From a virus: a DNA stretch of 26,406 nt. The notes under the pieces were generated by a model. It was not told the DNA's origin. It did not search any database and was given only the letters and a program-made list of their open reading frames with translations. The stretch spans positions 1 through 26,406 of IMG/VR virus record IMGVR_UViG_3300033052_000083, one strand, 5' to 3'. The first letter of the stretch is position 1, and each line of letters starts with the position of its first letter. A program made the translations under genes and the position numbers. Positions 23,371-26,406 of this stretch are shown piece after piece.

Positions 23371-23422
23371 AATGATGCTTAGGGGCGCATAACCTGCGAC
23401 GAAAGGCTGTGGGAGAGACGTC

Positions 23423-25432
23423 GTGCGTTCATCGTTTTCGGGCATCGCGCTTTGTTGTCTGATGTGGGCTGGCGCTGCGACGGCCCAAACCATCCCCGCA
23501 CCGCAGCAGTGGCAGGTCGCATCGCCCGGCGGCAAGCTGGTGGCGACCTTGCGGCAATCGGCGGACGGCGGCGCGGAATACGCCATCGCGATGGATGGGC
23601 GCCGGGTGATCGAATGGTCCCCGCTGGGGCTGACGCTGGCCTGGGGTGACCAATCCAGTGCCGAGGTGGTGCAACGCGCCAATTTTGCCAGCACGGTCAC
23701 GTTCGGCGCGGAAACGCGGCGCAGCGTGCGCGATGCTTATGCGATGGTCACCGGCAAGCGGCGCGACAATGCCTATGCCGCCAATGCTCTCACGCTGGCG
23801 TTGACCGATGTTGAAACCGGACGGCGGCTCGATCTGGAGTTCCAGGTGGCCGACGATGGCGCGGCGTTCCGCTATGTCCTGCCGGAACGCAATGCGGTGC
23901 ATCACTGGGTGGAGGCGGAAGACACCGGCTTTGCGCTGGGACTGGGGGGCACGCATTGGGGGCAGGTCTATGATGCGGCCAACGCGTGGCAACCGGCCTA
24001 TGAAGCGCCTTATACCAACGGGCTGCCGATTGGCAGCTCCGCCCCGTCGCGGGAGGGGCCGGGTTGGGGCATTCCGGCGCTGTTCCGCGATGAAGGCGGC
24101 GCGTGGATCCTGCTGCACGAGGCCGGGTTGACTAGCGATTATCACGCCTCGCACTTGCAGGCGGACGCCAGCGGCGGGACGTATCGGATCGCGCCGCCGC
24201 TGGCGGAGGACGGACTGGGATTTGGCCGCAACGTGCCGGCCATGACCCTGCCGTCGGCCACGCCATGGCGGTTCATGGTGATTTCGCCCCGGCTCGGCGA
24301 CATTGCGGAATCGAACCGGGTGTTCGATCTGTCACCGCCCTCGACCGTGGCGGATACCAGCTGGATCAAACCGGGCGTCGCATCGTGGAGCTGGCTAACC
24401 GATCACGACAGTTCGCAGGATCTGGCCAAGTTGAAGGCGTTTATCGGCCTGTCGGCGGAAATGGGCTGGGCCTATTCGCTGGTCGATGCGAACTGGGACC
24501 GGATCGCCCCCGATGCGCTCGAACAGCTGGTCGCAGAGGGCAACCGGCGCGGGGTGGGGCTGCTCGTCTGGTATAATTCCGGCGGACGCCACAACGCGGT
24601 GACCGAAGGGCCGCGCAACATTATGGATGACCGCACCCGCCGCCGGACTGAATTCGCACGGCTGGCACAGCTCGGCGTGAAAGGCGTGAAGATCGATTTC
24701 TTCCAGTCCGACAAGCAGGACCGCATCCAGCAATATATCGAAATTCTGGAAGACGCCGCCGAGTTTCGCCTGCTGGTGAACTTCCACGGCTGCACCATCC
24801 CGCGCGGCTGGCAGCGGACCTATCCGCACCTGATGACGATGGAAGCCGTGCGCGGGGGCGAGCATTATTCATTCGAATCGCTGCCCGACTTCGCGCAGCT
24901 GTCGACCTATCAGAACAGCGTGCTGCCATTCACGCGCAATGTCATCGGGTCGATGGACTTCACCCCGGTGCTGTTCAGCAAGCAGCGCCGCGAACACCTT
25001 ACCACCAATGCGCACGAAGCCGCGTTGGGCGTCGTGTTCGAATCCGGCATCCAGCATCTGGCCGACAGCGTGGAAAGCTACCGCGCGGCGAGTGCCGACA
25101 CGCGCCGCTATCTGTCGCAGCTGCCGGCGGCGTGGGACGAAACGCGGTTGCTGTCGGGCTATCCGGGCCGTGACGTGGTGATCGCGCGGCGGGCGCGCGC
25201 GCGCTGGTATGTCGCGGGGCTCAACAGCGCCGATGCGGCCAAGACAGTCCAGCTGGACTTGCGCTTTCTGGGCAAGTCCGGCGCGGCGCTGGTGCTGGAA
25301 GATGGGGCGGACCGGCTGGCGATCCAGTCGCGCCGCGCCATGATCCGCCCGGCGGTGCAGCCCGTGCGGATGGCGCCTTACGGCGGGTTCGTGATGGTAA
25401 TCGAAATGGGCAACCAGGACCGGGACGACTAA
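23423..25432 (+). CDS. Secreted glycoside hydrolase family 97 (probable retaining alpha-galactosidase type)
   Basis: This 669-aa protein has a signal peptide (MRSSFSGIALCCLMWAGAATAQ) and the GH97 layout: an N-terminal beta-sandwich, then a (beta/alpha)8 barrel from about residue 300 (WSWLTDHDSSQDLAKLKAFI, LVWYNSGGRH, GVKGVKIDFFQSD), and a C-terminal beta domain. D425 in KIDFF and E474 in MEAVRGGEHY fit the Asp nucleophile and Glu acid/base of retaining GH97 alpha-galactosidases rather than the Glu pair of inverting SusB-type enzymes. The start is GTG 23423 with GGAG 7 nt upstream. It is a host chromosomal gene involved in use of alpha-galactosides, probably in the periplasm. Confidence 0.9.
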   Translation: MRSSFSGIALCCLMWAGAATAQTIPAPQQWQVASPGGKLVATLRQSADGGAEYAIAMDGRRVIEWSPLGLTLAWGDQSSAEVVQRANFASTVTFGAETRRSVRDAYAMVTGKRRDNAYAANALTLALTDVETGRRLDLEFQVADDGAAFRYVLPERNAVHHWVEAEDTGFALGLGGTHWGQVYDAANAWQPAYEAPYTNGLPIGSSAPSREGPGWGIPALFRDEGGAWILLHEAGLTSDYHASHLQADASGGTYRIAPPLAEDGLGFGRNVPAMTLPSATPWRFMVISPRLGDIAESNRVFDLSPPSTVADTSWIKPGVASWSWLTDHDSSQDLAKLKAFIGLSAEMGWAYSLVDANWDRIAPDALEQLVAEGNRRGVGLLVWYNSGGRHNAVTEGPRNIMDDRTRRRTEFARLAQLGVKGVKIDFFQSDKQDRIQQYIEILEDAAEFRLLVNFHGCTIPRGWQRTYPHLMTMEAVRGGEHYSFESLPDFAQLSTYQNSVLPFTRNVIGSMDFTPVLFSKQRREHLTTNAHEAALGVVFESGIQHLADSVESYRAASADTRRYLSQLPAAWDETRLLSGYPGRDVVIARRARARWYVAGLNSADAAKTVQLDLRFLGKSGAALVLEDGADRLAIQSRRAMIRPAVQPVRMAPYGGFVMVIEMGNQDRDD

Positions 25433-25453
25433 GCCCCGGTCCGATTGCGGTCA

Positions 25454-26077
25454 TCAGTCGGCGGCGTCGAGGCCGTAGGCGGTGTGCAGGACGCGCACGG
25501 CCAGTTCGGTCTCGTCCTCGTCGATCAGGACCGAGACCTTGATTTCGCTGGTGCTGATCGCCTGGATGTTGATCCCGCGATCCGCCATGGCACGGAACAT
25601 GGTGCTGGCCACGCCCGCGTGGCTTTTCATGCCGACGCCGACGACGCTGATCTTGGCGACCTTGCTGTCGGTGATGATCCGGTTGTAGCCGATCGCTTCC
25701 TTCTGCGCTTCCAGCAGGGTCTGCGCGCGCAGCAGGTCGGCGGCGGGGACCGTGAAGGTGACGTCCGTCTCGCCTTTGTCGCGGCCGACGTTCTGGATGA
25801 TCATGTCGACGTTGATGTTGGCAGCGGCCAGCGGGCTGAAGATCGTGGCCACGGCGCCGGGACGGTCCGGCACGCGGGTCAGGATGATCTTGGCTTCGTT
25901 CTTGTCGGCGGCAATGCCGGTGATCAGCTGGCTTTCCATGTCCAGATCCTCTTGAATTTTGGCCAGTTCCTCGTCCGAGACGATCATCGTGCCGGGGATT
26001 TCGTCTGCCGGGACGGCATCGTCGCCAATGAACGACGAGAGCACCTGCACCCGCACCTTTTCTTTCATGGCGAGCGA
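25454..26077 (-). pseudogene. lysC: 3' part of aspartate kinase, truncated by an IS3-family insertion
   Basis: The frame encodes the C-terminal ACT-domain half of aspartate kinase: SLAMKEKVRVQVLSSF, ACT1 (KIILTRVPDRPGAVATIF, then INVDMIIQN), ACT2 (VAKISVVGVGMKSHAGVAS, then GINIQAISTSEIKVSVLI) and the C-terminal AVRVLHTAYGLD. About 208 residues remain of roughly 410. The kinase domain upstream is replaced by the IS end at 26078. An ATG at 26067-26069 (MKEKVRV) could still begin an ACT-only polypeptide. Stop TGA at 25456-25454 lies 21 bp from the GH97 stop, so the two genes converge. Aspartate kinase makes precursors of Lys, Met, Thr and diaminopimelate. Confidence 0.88.
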
Positions 26078-26406
26078 TGATCTGCCCCCTTCTGAGTGGC
26101 CCAATTTCTATTTTAGAATTGGTCACGAAGGAGGAATGGAATGGCGAGGAAGCACAAGCCGGAAGAGATCATCGGGAAGCTGCGTGAGGCGGAGATCGTG
26201 CTAGCGCAAGGCGGCACGGTTGCAGATGCCTGCCGGCGGATCGGAGTGACCGAGCAGAGCTACTACCGCTGGCGTAAAGAATACGGTGGTCTGAAGATGG
26301 ATCAGGCCCGACGGATGAAAGAGTTGGAGAAGGAGAATGCCCGGTTGCGCCGAGCGGTGTCGGACCTGACGCTCGACAAGCTGATCCTGCAGGAAGCTGC
26401 ACGGGG
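26078..26406 (+). mobile_element. IS3-family insertion sequence (IS407-like), left part
   Basis: The left end starts with TGATCTGCCCCC at 26078, the TGA-type terminal repeat of IS3-family elements, immediately where lysC homology stops. An imperfect hairpin CCAATT/AATTGG (26101-26122) and the transposase orfA follow. The rest of the element, with orfB and the right terminal repeat, lies beyond the window, so target duplication cannot be checked. Confidence 0.8.
26141..26406 (+). CDS. IS3-family transposase OrfA (3' end outside window)
   Basis: ATG 26141 has an ideal AAGGAGG six bases upstream. The first 88 codons give MARKHKPEEIIGKLREAE, VADACRRIGVTEQSYYRWRKE (HTH), and a leucine-zipper-like KELEKENARLRRAVSDL, typical of OrfA in the IS407 subgroup. 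OrfA binds the terminal repeats; in this family OrfAB is made by programmed frameshifting into orfB, which would lie to the right. The same bases on the minus strand are open but carry no protein pattern. Confidence 0.92.
   Translation, partial: MARKHKPEEIIGKLREAEIVLAQGGTVADACRRIGVTEQSYYRWRKEYGGLKMDQARRMKELEKENARLRRAVSDLTLDKLILQEAAR

Overview
The window is GC-rich DNA with strong G/C third-position bias and an alphaproteobacterial gene repertoire. The mer operon type, the phage gene families and the chromosomal genes at the right end (katG, a secreted GH97 glycosidase, lysC) best fit a sphingomonad (Novosphingobium/Sphingobium/Sphingomonas-like). That placement is inference; there is no rRNA or marker gene to confirm it.

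Layout. (1) 1-2512: a mercury-resistance locus, with a divergent merR (cut by the window edge) and merT-merP-merA, plus a MerR-type promoter with a 19-bp spacer between them. (2) 2513-2822: no recognisable gene, probably the left junction of a mobile element. (3) 2823-9432, minus strand: a tightly overlapping phage/prophage operon. Read 5' to 3' it encodes a sigma-70-like factor, a possible 61-aa protein, a small protein, a Sak4-like RecA-type ATPase, a DUF669-like protein, a DEAD/DEAH helicase, a small protein, a DUF2924 protein, a large serine recombinase and a small HTH protein. (4) 9591-11857, minus strand: two adjacent genes of unknown function, ended by terminator-like sequences, which look like inserted cargo. 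(5) 11858-12182: divergent regulatory region with dyads. (6) 12183-16932, plus strand: replication/recombination operon with a small DUF6511-like protein, a Cas4-like Fe-S nuclease, a primase-SF3 helicase, a RuvC-like resolvase that starts inside a striking inverted repeat, a DUF6378 protein and an unknown protein. (7) 17086-20433: HNH endonuclease, a possible cos-like region, two small unknown genes, a ParDE toxin-antitoxin pair, a ParB-like/DNA methyltransferase fusion and an SNase-like protein. (8) 20520-23253: terminase small subunit, then a terminase large subunit that runs in frame into the C-terminal third of catalase-peroxidase KatG. (9) 23254-26406: the katG terminator, a GH97 glycoside hydrolase gene with a LacI-like palindrome upstream, and the 3' part of lysC cut by an IS3-family element that leaves the window.

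Reading the whole: a serine-recombinase prophage sits next to a mer operon and has lost everything downstream of the terminase (portal, capsid, tail, lysis). Its right end is fused to a host katG whose heme domain is gone. The replication, recombination, methylation and toxin-antitoxin genes look intact, so this is a decayed or domesticated prophage, unless the katG junction is an assembly artefact. The points most worth checking are the TerL-KatG junction, the unknown two-gene module at 9591-11857, the GTGACGGA repeat array at 15514-15618, and the IS-truncated lysC.
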